A DNA stretch of 64,000 nt from Bdellovibrionales bacterium (GTDB taxonomy: Bacteria; Bdellovibrionota; UBA1018), in contig JAFEAP010000004.1 of NCBI GenBank assembly GCA_018266355.1, forward strand, positions 1 to 64,000. The letters run 5' to 3'. The position numbers and the translations under genes are program-made. Every line of letters begins with the position of its first letter. The stretch's first letter is position 1. Shown here one piece after another: positions 35,806 through 44,547 of this stretch. The notes under the pieces were generated by a model. That model did not search any database. It was given only the letters and a program-made list of their open reading frames with translations, and was not told the origin of the DNA.

Positions 35806-36856
35806 TAACAGTTATATTTTCGTTAGCAAACATTTTCCTATATTGAATAAATCCTCTAAAATTACCTGACCATCCAAAATCTTTTACTATACCTCCATTA
35901 GATTTATTAATTGAATTATAAACTTCATTATATTCAATTTGATTCATTGATTTAGCACAATGTTCAAAACAACTCCAATGTCCATTTAAACTTAATCTAT
36001 CATGTAATTTAATATCATTAAGTAAATTAGGTCTCTTACCTTCTTCACCTATTACAGTATAAGAAGTTCTAGCACACATAGCAGTAGATATTTTGATTTT
36101 AGTTGGTAGAAACATATTTTCATATACTTCTCCATTTAATTCTTTAAGTGTATTAGTTAAATCAGATAAATTAATAGTATCTTCAAAAGGAATATGCCAA
36201 TCATCAGCATTTAATTTTTTAGGAGTGGATTCATTATATGCGTCCCACATTGTTTCTGCAAGAGCTATCATGTGAATATCAGCCATTCCTTTATTAAGTT
36301 GTAACCAAAATAATATATCATTATATTTATCTTTATGGTAAGATGCTCCATATCTAATTAAATCTTTTCTACTTCTAAATATTTTTGTATCAGTATGGTC
36401 AAAAGTAAATTCGTATTGAGGACATCTGAGAGAAAAGAAATTTTCCCATTCCGTAGCTGTAATAAGGACAGTATGATACATAAATGGTTCAAGAAGTCTA
36501 TTAACTAATTGTTTAGTGACCCCACATGAAGATAGATTTTCGGCTTCTTGAACAGCAAAATCTCTACTAAGCAACCAATTCTTAGTAATATAATTAATAT
36601 CTTCTTTATCAGTAAAATACTCACTTCCTTGCATACCTGAATGGTCTTTTTGCCAAGCAATAGGAATAAAAGGATTTTCTTTTACTGATTGTAGTAATTT
36701 TTGAAAAGGAATAGCTCTACTACTAGCACTATTTTTACTTAACATTCTATGAGTATTTAACTCTGCTAGAATATATCTAGGAAATACTACTCTCATAGTA
36801 GTAATTCTATTGCCAAATTCATTCTCAGAATCAGCTATAATTTCAGCTTTAATCAT
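35795..36856 (-). CDS. thyX: Flavin-dependent thymidylate synthase ThyX, 353 aa
   Basis: The protein matches the ThyX family. The motif THRMLSKNSASSRAIPF at 35-51 corresponds to RHRxxSxNxxSxR, which binds FAD and dUMP. Later segments include RCPQYEFTF and the C-terminal helical region with MCARTSYT and HCAKSMNQIEY. ThyX makes dTMP from dUMP using methylenetetrahydrofolate and reduced FAD. The length is greater than the common 220-270 aa of cellular ThyX, with additional loops between motifs. Confidence 0.85.
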   Translation of the reverse strand: MIKAEIIADSENEFGNRITTMRVVFPRYILAELNTHRMLSKNSASSRAIPFQKLLQSVKENPFIPIAWQKDHSGMQGSEYFTDKEDINYITKNWLLSRDFAVQEAENLSSCGVTKQLVNRLLEPFMYHTVLITATEWENFFSLRCPQYEFTFDHTDTKIFRSRKDLIRYGASYHKDKYNDILFWLQLNKGMADIHMIALAETMWDAYNESTPKKLNADDWHIPFEDTINLSDLTNTLKELNGEVYENMFLPTKIKISTAMCARTSYTVIGEEGKRPNLLNDIKLHDRLSLNGHWSCFEHCAKSMNQIEYNEVYNSINKSNGGIVKDFGWSGNFRGFIQYRKMFANENITVNGK

Positions 36857-37638
36857 ACTATTATTTTTCTATTTTTAATTAATTGTGTTGCTTGTTCTAA
36901 TTGAATAGGTTTAATATCATCGCTAGATTTCTTTAATTCTTCTAATCTAGCCTTTAAATCTCTAAGTTTAACTCCACCATTTGATAAATCTATACTTCTA
37001 ATGTAATTAAGGATTTTTGATTTATCGGGAAATGTATAGGTAGGTTCAGGAACTCCAATACTTCTTTTAATACGTCTGACAATATCATTAGCATGAATAA
37101 TTCTTTTAACTAAAATTTCATAATCAAAAGTCATTTCACCTATTCTAAATTCTATAGTTTTATGATAAGAATGAACTCTAACAGCTGTTTTACTATCACT
37201 TATTTTCCAACTATTATATTTGCCTTTATATTCCCAACTTTTTAATTCATTTAATATAGACTTTTCATTCTTAAATATTTCATTTCTAATTTCATCAAAA
37301 TTATTGCTACAATCTATATGATAATGAATACCTGAACCGTTGTTAATAGTAGAATTTATTTTTAATTGAATAGATATATTATATAAACAAATAAGACCAA
37401 TTATGCCATTAGGTATTCTATATCTTTGTTCATGTGAATCATTTTTTACAGCTAATATATTAGGTATAGAAGTAAAATTAATTTCATTATATAATTCACC
37501 TTTATCACATTCTATTTCAAATCCAGTAGAATAAGGTAAAAAATTATTAGCTTTATCTATATCATCTTTAGCAGTAAAAGAGAGTAATACAAGAGGTGTA
37601 TTATATACTACCTCTTGTACTATATTATCTTGTAACAT
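36853..37638 (-). CDS. Amidoligase-like protein, 261 aa
   Basis: Residues 39-43 read GFEIE, a typical start of the amidoligase (glutamine-synthetase-like COOH-NH2 ligase) fold. GSGIHYHID at 101-109 is compatible with its metal/ATP-binding histidines, and TIEFRIGEMTFD at 161-172 with the E-x-R element. The downstream helices (ILVKRIIHANDIVRRIKR) complete the pattern. In other phages such proteins are thought to ligate amines to carboxylates, on peptides or on other molecules; the substrate here is unknown. Identification is by motif and could be wrong. It overlaps the ThyX start by four bases. Confidence 0.5.
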   Translation of the reverse strand: MLQDNIVQEVVYNTPLVLLSFTAKDDIDKANNFLPYSTGFEIECDKGELYNEINFTSIPNILAVKNDSHEQRYRIPNGIIGLICLYNISIQLKINSTINNGSGIHYHIDCSNNFDEIRNEIFKNEKSILNELKSWEYKGKYNSWKISDSKTAVRVHSYHKTIEFRIGEMTFDYEILVKRIIHANDIVRRIKRSIGVPEPTYTFPDKSKILNYIRSIDLSNGGVKLRDLKARLEELKKSSDDIKPIQLEQATQLIKNRKIIV

Positions 37639-37641
37639 ATA

Positions 37642-38247
37642 TTACCATTCTCCTCCACGCCTATAAGAAGAAACTTGTGGTTTAGGAGCTTCTTGATTTA
37701 CTTTTTCAGCATTTTCTTTTACTGCTTCAATCACTTTACTAACTCCTTCTTTAACAATTAATTCATCAGATTTTTCTATTTTATCTGCTAATTCATTGTT
37801 AGCTTTATTAACCTTTTTAGATTCTTCCTTCTTTATAAGTTTCTTAGTACCTTTTGCCTGAATTTCTTTAGTTTCTTGTTCTTTAACTTTAGCTGTAGAA
37901 TTAGGAGTAAGCAAACCTATAAGCTTCTTTTTATAAGTAGTTTTAACACTCTTATTAGTAGAATCATTATATTTTTTAAGAATTGGTTCTATTTTTTGTT
38001 TATATTCTTCTTTACTAATTTTAATACTATGAGGAGTATTATCTATAGTAAGTTTTAAAGTATCTTTAATGTATACACCTTTAATTTTATCATTAGCAGG
38101 ATCAGCTTCTTTTTTAACTTCTTTAGGTTTTACATCTTTCTTAGCTACTACTTTTTGTATAGCTGTTTGTGGTTTTTTAGTTGCCACCTTTTTAGCAGGA
38201 GCTTTTTTTGTAGCAGTCTTTTTAGCTGCTGGTTTCTTTGTTGCCAT
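37642..38247 (-). CDS. Histone H1-like Lys/Ala-rich protein, 201 aa
   Basis: Residues 2-35 consist of repeats of Lys-Lys-x-x-Ala-Lys type (ATKKPAAKKTATKKAPAKK), as in histone H1 tails and the C-terminal tails of some bacterial HU proteins. Residues 55-130 form a possible folded region (KGVYIKDTLKLTIDNTPHS), and another Lys-rich stretch leads to a short end YRRGGEW. The protein probably binds DNA or RNA without sequence specificity. It starts directly after the rIIA stop codon, so it would be transcribed with it. Confidence 0.6.
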   Translation of the reverse strand: MATKKPAAKKTATKKAPAKKVATKKPQTAIQKVVAKKDVKPKEVKKEADPANDKIKGVYIKDTLKLTIDNTPHSIKISKEEYKQKIEPILKKYNDSTNKSVKTTYKKKLIGLLTPNSTAKVKEQETKEIQAKGTKKLIKKEESKKVNKANNELADKIEKSDELIVKEGVSKVIEAVKENAEKVNQEAPKPQVSSYRRGGEW

Positions 38248-40352
38248 TTAATTTAAATTTATTAATAGTGAATAATCAGCAATATAATCATCTTCAGATA
38301 TTAGATGAGGTTTAGGTAATTCTACTTCTCTAGCTTCAGGTTTAGGTATTACTAAAGGAAAACTAAATTCTAAGTCAGGAGCACTACGTATAACTACATT
38401 AGTTTTCTTATTATACCTTCTAAGATAACTAATTATATCTTTCTTATTATTATCTGTAATTTCAACGTGTTTCAATATCTCTACCTTTTCAAAATATTTT
38501 TCTATTTGGTTATCTATTTTAAGAATATCTTGATTTAGATATTTTCGATCTATAGCATCTTCTACAGCTTGACGCATGAATAGATTAGTTCTTTGTCCTT
38601 TCCAAGAATCTACTTGATATACTGTATTTTCTTCTACAAATTTTTCTATCTCTTTAATCTTATTATAAATTGAAGTATTAATTTCTTCAAAATTATTAAT
38701 CATACTTTCTCTAAGATAGAATTTATCTTTAAGATAATAAGCAGTAGCTACATCTTTTAAGACAGTATTATTTTTAACTAGATTATCCACATATACAACT
38801 TTATGATTGTTTTTAAAATATTTTTCATTAGCTTTAGATATAATATAGAATTTAATAGCTTTATCATTTAATCTAGGTACTTCATTTCTGTAATTACCTG
38901 AAATAGTATCTAAAGAATCATCTTTATTATATTTAAGAAATGATTTTCTATGTAAAAATAATGAAGTAGCTTCTTTAAATTTATCTTTATCATCTTCAAA
39001 TCCATATACTATAATATCAGTATGATTAGCAATAGAATCAATTTTTATATCTTTTCTATCCCAATATACATCAAAATTATTTGGCTTCGTAGGATATAAG
39101 TAAGTACAATATTTAACAGAGATTCTCTGTTCAGCTTTTCTTCTTTTAGCTGCTTCAGTATTAGTAATTTCAGCTCTATAAGCTTTCTTAAAATCTTCAG
39201 GAACTTCTATTTCATTGTCTATATATACATATTTTTGTAGAAACTCTCTAATTACTTTTCTATAAATATATAATTTTTTGAAAGCTCCTAATTGAACGAC
39301 TTTCATACTATTATTATAGAAAATTCTATTATCTCTTTTAGAAGTTCTTTCAGTACTTAATCCTAATTGTGTTATTTTACTATGAAAAGTATATTTTCTA
39401 CTATCACTTATTATCCAAGGTAATAAATCACATTTTTTAACTCTTTGATAGTAAGCTAGTTTAACTTGATTAATAGTATAATTAGAATATATACCTACTT
39501 TATTATAAGTTATATTTTTAAATTCTCTAAAAACAGTATCAAATATAGTTCCATAAGCAGTAGTTACTTGATAACCTTTATTAGCTCCTCTTAAACCTCT
39601 TTTAGTTTCAATTCTACCTGATAATTCATATTCAAAAAATGGATCTTCAGGACACTCTATTCCAGCTTCTTCAAATGGAATAAATTTAAGAGGAATACCA
39701 AAATCTTTTGGCATCTTTAATTTAAGTTCGTGTCCATTTCCCGATAATGTAAGAACACCCGACTTATGCCTATTTTGGAGATAGACCATAAAATCATCAG
39801 TACTTTCATTTTGTTTTTGAAATCTTTCTCTTAAATCAGTTAAACATTCTTCTATTCTTTGTTTAACTATAGATTTAGTTTCCTCAGTATATCTAAGTTC
39901 TTCTCGACTTGGAGTTACTTCTAATTCACCTATATTAAACTTAACTGCTACTGGAATTTTTATTTCTTTCATTCCTATAGCATTCCAATTAATAGGATAG
40001 GCTACATTACCTAAAGCTATATGAAGTTCATCACTATATTGATAAGAATCTCTAACTTTAAAAGTTTTACCTTCAAATATAATATAATTATTATCAATAT
40101 TCCAATTATCAAAATAAACATTATCGAAATAACATAGTTGAGTAATTAGTCCATTCTCAAATAAACCCAAGTCTGATTCATTAACGGGAATCTTTATCTC
40201 TGTACCATTTCTTTCAGTAGTATTAAATTCAGCTAAATGTTTTAATTCAGGAACACTAGTACCTTTAGATAAAGTATAATGATATTCAATCCCATCAAAT
40301 CTAGTAATAATATCAAATGAATCGGAATACGCTAAAGGTGATTTGCCTCCCA
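38248..40352 (-). CDS. rIIA-like GHKL ATPase, exon 2
   Basis: Exon 2 of the intron-split rIIA-like gene. Joined to exon 1 (41445-41808) across the group I intron it gives an 822-aa protein. The join recreates GGFGLGGKSPLAYSDSF, the G2 glycine loop of GHKL ATPases. The rest carries the transducer-like region and long charged helices. In T4, rIIA is a membrane-linked ATPase-like protein involved in resistance to exclusion; here the role is inferred by family. The unspliced exon contains an in-frame ATG at 40362 which would give an N-terminally truncated product. Confidence 0.8.
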
Positions 40353-41444
40353 CGAGGCTCATATACTTTCATATATGTTTAGACTATATCATCACATTTA
40401 AGTGTCGGACGCTTTTTCATTATAGCTTCAATATATACTATAACTACTTCCTGTTATTAAGTAAACTATATTACTCAGGTAGTCGTTGAACCTTCTATAG
40501 ATGTATCTATAGCTTGGCTGCTGGTTGTCAATGTATCTTTATCATTTTTACTAAATATTATAGTAGATAAAGCTTTATGAGTTTCTAGCAATTCATCCGA
40601 TTTTGTTTGGGCTGGGAGTGTATAATTTTTATTACAATTATCACATTTATATCTAATCACTAATCCTTTAACCATTTGTCTAGTTCCATTCTTTTTAGTA
40701 TTAGAACCACATTTAGGACATTTAGGATTATTATCTGTCTTATCTATTATTTTAAAACTATCAAATAATTCTTTTTTTCTTTTTAATGATATAGTACAGT
40801 TCTTATATAAATAATCTTTAAGATTAAGTATATTTTCACTTGCTATCCATTCAAGAACGTATAAATTATAAGTAGGATTTTCTTTAACTCTATAATAAGG
40901 ACAATCTATACAATTAGATAATAAAATTTGTTTGAATTTATTTATAAGATATTCAGAAGCAGAACATATTTCAACTCTTCTTAGATTAGGTCTTAAAGAA
41001 GGAATAGAAATACTACCATTACCATCAAAATAACCTCTTATGAAATGATTCATAAGATTATTATCTAATTCAGGAATAGTAATTAGTTCTTTATTTTCAG
41101 TAGATTTTCTTTCTCTTAAACCTAAATTAAATAAATCTTGGTATAAAACTTTATTTGATTTAGCTAGAGAATATTGAATCTTATGATTTTCACCATATTT
41201 TGAATAATCAAATTCTCCTCTATTGAAAAAAGGAAATCTTAATTCTAAATCATCTATTAATTGTTTATCTACTAAAGATATTCTAACAGTATTTTCTTTA
41301 CTTATGCTGCCATCTGCAAATAGAAGACCTAAAAAATATGCTTTATCTTCTGTATCTATTATTTTAAATTCATCATTATATTCCATCGTAAAATTATTTA
41401 GGATATAAAAATACGAAAAAATAATTATTATACAATTCAATTTA
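40353..41444 (-). mobile_element. Group I intron (1092 bp) in the rIIA-like gene
   Basis: The intron interrupts the GHKL loop. Reading the minus strand, the core elements are P (GAATTGCTAGAAACTC, 40579-40594), Q (AACCAGCAGCCAAGC within 40512-40528), R (GGTTCAACGACTACC, 40478-40492) and S (GATGATATAGTCT, 40381-40393), in the order typical of group I introns. The 5' splice site follows a U (exon 1 ends GGGT at 41445) and the intron ends in G at 40353. Splicing there restores GGFGLGGKSPL. It carries a LAGLIDADG endonuclease gene. Confidence 0.9.
40475..41386 (-). CDS. Intron-encoded LAGLIDADG homing endonuclease, 303 aa
   Basis: Two LAGLIDADG helices are visible, YFLGLLFADGS at 17-27 and FIRGYFDGNGS at 115-125, so it is a two-motif monomer. 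At 223-251 a zinc ribbon (C223, C226, C248, C251, with IRYKCDNC) is added, an element also seen in transposase InsA and some homing enzymes. The ATG at 41386 is chosen over upstream non-ATG codons. The reading frame continues through the P, Q and R elements of the ribozyme core and stops at 40475, so its last about 45 residues are encoded by catalytic RNA. It would cut intronless rIIA alleles to spread the intron. Confidence 0.85.
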   Translation of the reverse strand: MEYNDEFKIIDTEDKAYFLGLLFADGSISKENTVRISLVDKQLIDDLELRFPFFNRGEFDYSKYGENHKIQYSLAKSNKVLYQDLFNLGLRERKSTENKELITIPELDNNLMNHFIRGYFDGNGSISIPSLRPNLRRVEICSASEYLINKFKQILLSNCIDCPYYRVKENPTYNLYVLEWIASENILNLKDYLYKNCTISLKRKKELFDSFKIIDKTDNNPKCPKCGSNTKKNGTRQMVKGLVIRYKCDNCNKNYTLPAQTKSDELLETHKALSTIIFSKNDKDTLTTSSQAIDTSIEGSTTT

Positions 41445-41808
41445 ACCCAAATCCACCAATTTCTTCGTTGGTGTCACGCTTAGTACTAGAAAAATATTTC
41501 ATGTATGTTTTAGTAATACGTCTAGGAGACATACCAACACCTACATCAATGAAACTTATATAATACTGTTGTGCATCTATATCATAACTTTTTCTAATTA
41601 TTACTGCATCTTCTACTTCAGCCTCTTTATGACTATCAAAACAATTAGAAGTAATTTCCCGAATTATACTTTGAATAGGATTAGAATAAAGACTTTTACT
41701 AACCATTTCAAATAGAAATGGTAAACTACTATTATCAATCTTAGCTTCAGTAGTTTCTACTTCACCTATTATTTCTATATCATCATTCTTAATCTTCTTT
41801 ATTTCCAT
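41445..41808 (-). CDS. rIIA-like GHKL ATPase, exon 1
   Basis: Residues 41-60 contain the N box (SNPIQSIIREITSNCFDSH) with its catalytic Glu and metal-binding Asn. Residues 86-94 hold the G1 motif (FIDVGVGMS), then the lid region and EEIGGFGL, where the intron enters. Without splicing, translation would run two codons into the intron and stop at 41437, giving a useless 123-aa product. The start ATG overlaps the end of the upstream gene at 41789. Confidence 0.85.
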
Positions 41809-42088
41809 ATATAATTATAGTATTTCTTATTAAATAATAAGAATTAGATGATTCTTTTACCTTAGTTTTTATATAATAAGATAGTTCTTTTAATAATTGT
41901 TGTTTAGAATCTTCTATAATTTTATCTGAATCTAATGGATTTTCAGTAGGATAAAACCTAACTTCATTTTGTAAACAAATAGGTTTTTTATATTCTATTT
42001 TTATTTCCGTATGAATAGGTCTATCTATTTTTAATATTTCGTACTTAGGAAAAAATAGCTGGATTATATATTTCAATATATTTATCAT
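41789..42088 (-). CDS. Hypothetical protein, 99 aa
   Basis: A small protein with a hydrophobic N-terminus (MINILKYIIQLFFPKYEIL) that may be amphipathic rather than a true anchor, followed by a beta-rich acidic middle and a helical segment (EDSKQQLLKELSYYIK). It overlaps the rIIA start by 20 bases and the gene before it by four. No family is recognised. Confidence 0.55.
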   Translation of the reverse strand: MINILKYIIQLFFPKYEILKIDRPIHTEIKIEYKKPICLQNEVRFYPTENPLDSDKIIEDSKQQLLKELSYYIKTKVKESSNSYYLIRNTIIIYGNKED

Positions 42089-42660
42089 AATTTAAAGAAT
42101 TTTAATCCTATACTTTGAATCTTATTAGGCACTTTAACATCTATTACTTCACCACTAGAAACCCAATTTAATTCAGGTAATTGTTCAATTATATAAGATT
42201 TAGTTGTAGCTGTAACACCTAATTTTTTAGCTGTATTACCTTCATAAGTTTTTAATTGAAGTTGTAACTCTGCTTCTATTTGTTCTTTTCTATCTTCTAA
42301 TTGTTCAATTATACTATTTATAGCATCTAGTTCTGTATGACCACATTCACTATAATCATATTTAGTATAAGTAGTAGTAAGTTGTACTTCAGCTCCTAAT
42401 ATTTTAGCTTTTTTACCTTCTAAATACTTAGTTACATCATCTTCTATAACTTGTTTAGCTTTAGGATGTTTAAATACTAATTCTATTGCATCTTTAATTC
42501 TACGTAAAGTTACAGCATATTTACTTGGTTCTACTTTACCATCTAATACATTATGAATTAAAGTAGCTGCAATATCTGATTTAGTATAAGTTTTATCAAT
42601 ATCAGTTACCATTTGTAATGGTACTATTTGACCTTCTATTTCTTCTATTTGTTCTGACAT
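42085..42660 (-). CDS. Hypothetical helical protein, 191 aa
   Basis: Helical protein with an N-terminal acidic tip (EQIEEIEGQIVPLQ), a central region KYAVTLRRIKDAIELVFKHP and a long coiled coil at 118-150 (DAINSIIEQLEDRKEQIEAELQ). The coiled coil and size loosely resemble Gam-type nuclease inhibitors or host-interaction proteins, but I cannot support either. It lies between a 221-aa conserved protein and the rIIA cluster. Confidence 0.6.
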   Translation of the reverse strand: MSEQIEEIEGQIVPLQMVTDIDKTYTKSDIAATLIHNVLDGKVEPSKYAVTLRRIKDAIELVFKHPKAKQVIEDDVTKYLEGKKAKILGAEVQLTTTYTKYDYSECGHTELDAINSIIEQLEDRKEQIEAELQLQLKTYEGNTAKKLGVTATTKSYIIEQLPELNWVSSGEVIDVKVPNKIQSIGLKFFKL

Positions 42661-42661
42661 A

Positions 42662-43327
42662 TTATGCGTTTGGATTAAAAGTATCTCGTTCAGGAATTAT
42701 TCTGTTTTGTTGTATAATATAATTATCTTTACATATTTTACCATCTTCAAAATAATTATATTCTAAATCAGAATAATAACTATCTTTAATATCGTTAGTA
42801 GTTTGTAATTCATATTCTTTTTCTAAAGCTTTATAACATTTTATATTTAATTCTCTAATATCTTTTAATATATAATCATATAAAGAATTAAATAAATCAG
42901 CTATATTATCTTCAAATCCTTCACATGGAATATAATCAAGATATAAGCTAGTAGTATTTTCATGTACGTATCTATGAAATTTATCTCTTTTAATTATATT
43001 TTCTGTAAGCGTAATATCTTGATTTATTAAAGCTGTAAGAATTGATTCATAAGTAGTATCTGAATGACGATCGTTATTAATCATATTATTGAGATATTCC
43101 TCAAGATTAATATTCCCTGTAAATGAAGCTCCGTCACCTTGTGACCAAAAACCACTAAATTCTAAATCAACATTATAAAATCCTTTATTAGTTAATTTTT
43201 CTAATAATTCTTCTTTTTTAGCTTCATACCAACCATCTTCTATTTCATATTCATTTCTTAATTTATTCTTAACATCTTCAGATAGTTCATCATATTTGAA
43301 TATCTGAACCTGTACTAGCTTTGGCAT
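42662..43327 (-). CDS. Conserved phage protein with FWSQGDGASF motif, 221 aa
   Basis: The N-terminal half carries a pattern I recognise from other phage proteins: YDELSEDVKNKLRNEYE, then GFYNVDLEFSGFWSQGDGASF. The second half is helical and acidic with several Tyr residues (YEYDSYYSDLEYNYFED style). No function is established in my knowledge. It overlaps the RusA-like gene by 38 bases. Confidence 0.65.
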   Translation of the reverse strand: MPKLVQVQIFKYDELSEDVKNKLRNEYEIEDGWYEAKKEELLEKLTNKGFYNVDLEFSGFWSQGDGASFTGNINLEEYLNNMINNDRHSDTTYESILTALINQDITLTENIIKRDKFHRYVHENTTSLYLDYIPCEGFEDNIADLFNSLYDYILKDIRELNIKCYKALEKEYELQTTNDIKDSYYSDLEYNYFEDGKICKDNYIIQQNRIIPERDTFNPNA

Positions 43328-44186
43328 AGTGTTTATTACTTTTTAATTTAGCTAATCTTTCTTCTTCTATTGGTCTTAAAGCTTCAAGATAGTTTTCATC
43401 ATCAGGAACTATCATAAATACAAGCTTAGGAATTTCACCTTGTTCTATTGGTACAAATATTCCACCTTGAGGATCTTCAGTAACTCTTAACCTATCATCA
43501 TCTACTAATTTAGGTAGAAATATTTGATTTGTACCATCTGTTCCAGTAGTAAGTAAATCGAGAAATGCTTTTGAATAAGGGTAAATTCTATTACCTATAT
43601 CCCAACGTTGTCCTTGAGATTCTAAATCTTTACCATTATCAAAAGAATTTTTAACTGTATCAAAAAGATAACATTTAATACGTACTGGATAATCTATTAT
43701 AATAGGTAATGCTTCTATATGAGGCGCAAATGATTTCTTAATCTCTTGCATTATTTTACCTCTAACATGAGCACTCATAAGACCATTATAAATAGCTTGA
43801 CCATTTATAACCATTTCACGAGGAGTGCCTACTTTTTTATCATTGGCTATTACTTTTTCTATTCTAGGAAGATTATAAGTATCAACAAGTAAATATTTAT
43901 CTCCCTCTTTAATTTTAGTAGGAAAATATGGTGGATATGCAGGAATCTCAACAAATTTGTTATTTCTATATAACCCTATTGCAAAACTTCCTATTAAATG
44001 ATGAGGTTGAACATTACCATTTAATTTAATTATTTCATCTTTATATTTAGGATTAATATATTTTTTAGGTAATTTCTTACTACCACATTTAATAGTCTTA
44101 CCATCCCATTCCCAATATTTTGCATTTTGACTTTCAGAAAGTCTTACTTTTCTAATATAATTAGGTATTTCTACTCTTAATATCAT
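43290..44186 (-). CDS. RusA-like resolvase candidate, 298 aa
   Basis: The C-terminal half reads WDIGNRIYPYSKAFLDLL and then LPKLVDDDRLRV. This resembles the RusA pattern D-x-x-N-x-x-K-x-x-x-D-x-L followed by I/V-x-D-D, whose acidic residues bind metal for cutting Holliday junctions. The N-terminal half is not known to me. At 298 aa it is longer than RusA proper (about 120). The location between helical unknowns and the primase suits a recombination role. The identification is tentative. Confidence 0.4.
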   Translation of the reverse strand: MILRVEIPNYIRKVRLSESQNAKYWEWDGKTIKCGSKKLPKKYINPKYKDEIIKLNGNVQPHHLIGSFAIGLYRNNKFVEIPAYPPYFPTKIKEGDKYLLVDTYNLPRIEKVIANDKKVGTPREMVINGQAIYNGLMSAHVRGKIMQEIKKSFAPHIEALPIIIDYPVRIKCYLFDTVKNSFDNGKDLESQGQRWDIGNRIYPYSKAFLDLLTTGTDGTNQIFLPKLVDDDRLRVTEDPQGGIFVPIEQGEIPKLVFMIVPDDENYLEALRPIEEERLAKLKSNKHYAKASTGSDIQI

Positions 44187-44547
44187 CTATACTTTCTCCT
44201 TTTAATTTAACCATTGTGATAACACCATATTCTGAACCTAATTCTTTACTAATACTTTTAAACATATCATTAGAACTTCTATATCCAAATCTATCACCTT
44301 TAATAGTTACTGGAAGACAAGGAGAAAATATTTCTTCTATATCTTCTTTAGATAATTCAGATACTTTTCCAATTCTAATTATATTACTATGGTGAATATT
44401 TTCAGAAAGGTCATTTATAGAGGTTAATGTAATTTTCATATCTCTAACTTCTATATTATCTACATTTTTAATAGGATAAATTCTATATTCCTTGTCCGAA
44501 GTTCTCTTCGTAACTATTCCTTTGTGTTTCGTAAAATCTAATTCCAT
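44161..44547 (-). CDS. Hypothetical protein, 128 aa
   Basis: A small mixed alpha/beta protein with a KRTSDKEYRIYPIKN start and a C-terminal EYGVITMVKLKGES end. It overlaps the primase gene by 65 bases at its 5' end and the RusA-like gene by 26 bases at its 3' end; such overlap suggests tight co-expression. No family is recognised. Confidence 0.55.
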   Translation of the reverse strand: MELDFTKHKGIVTKRTSDKEYRIYPIKNVDNIEVRDMKITLTSINDLSENIHHSNIIRIGKVSELSKEDIEEIFSPCLPVTIKGDRFGYRSSNDMFKSISKELGSEYGVITMVKLKGESIDDIKSRNT

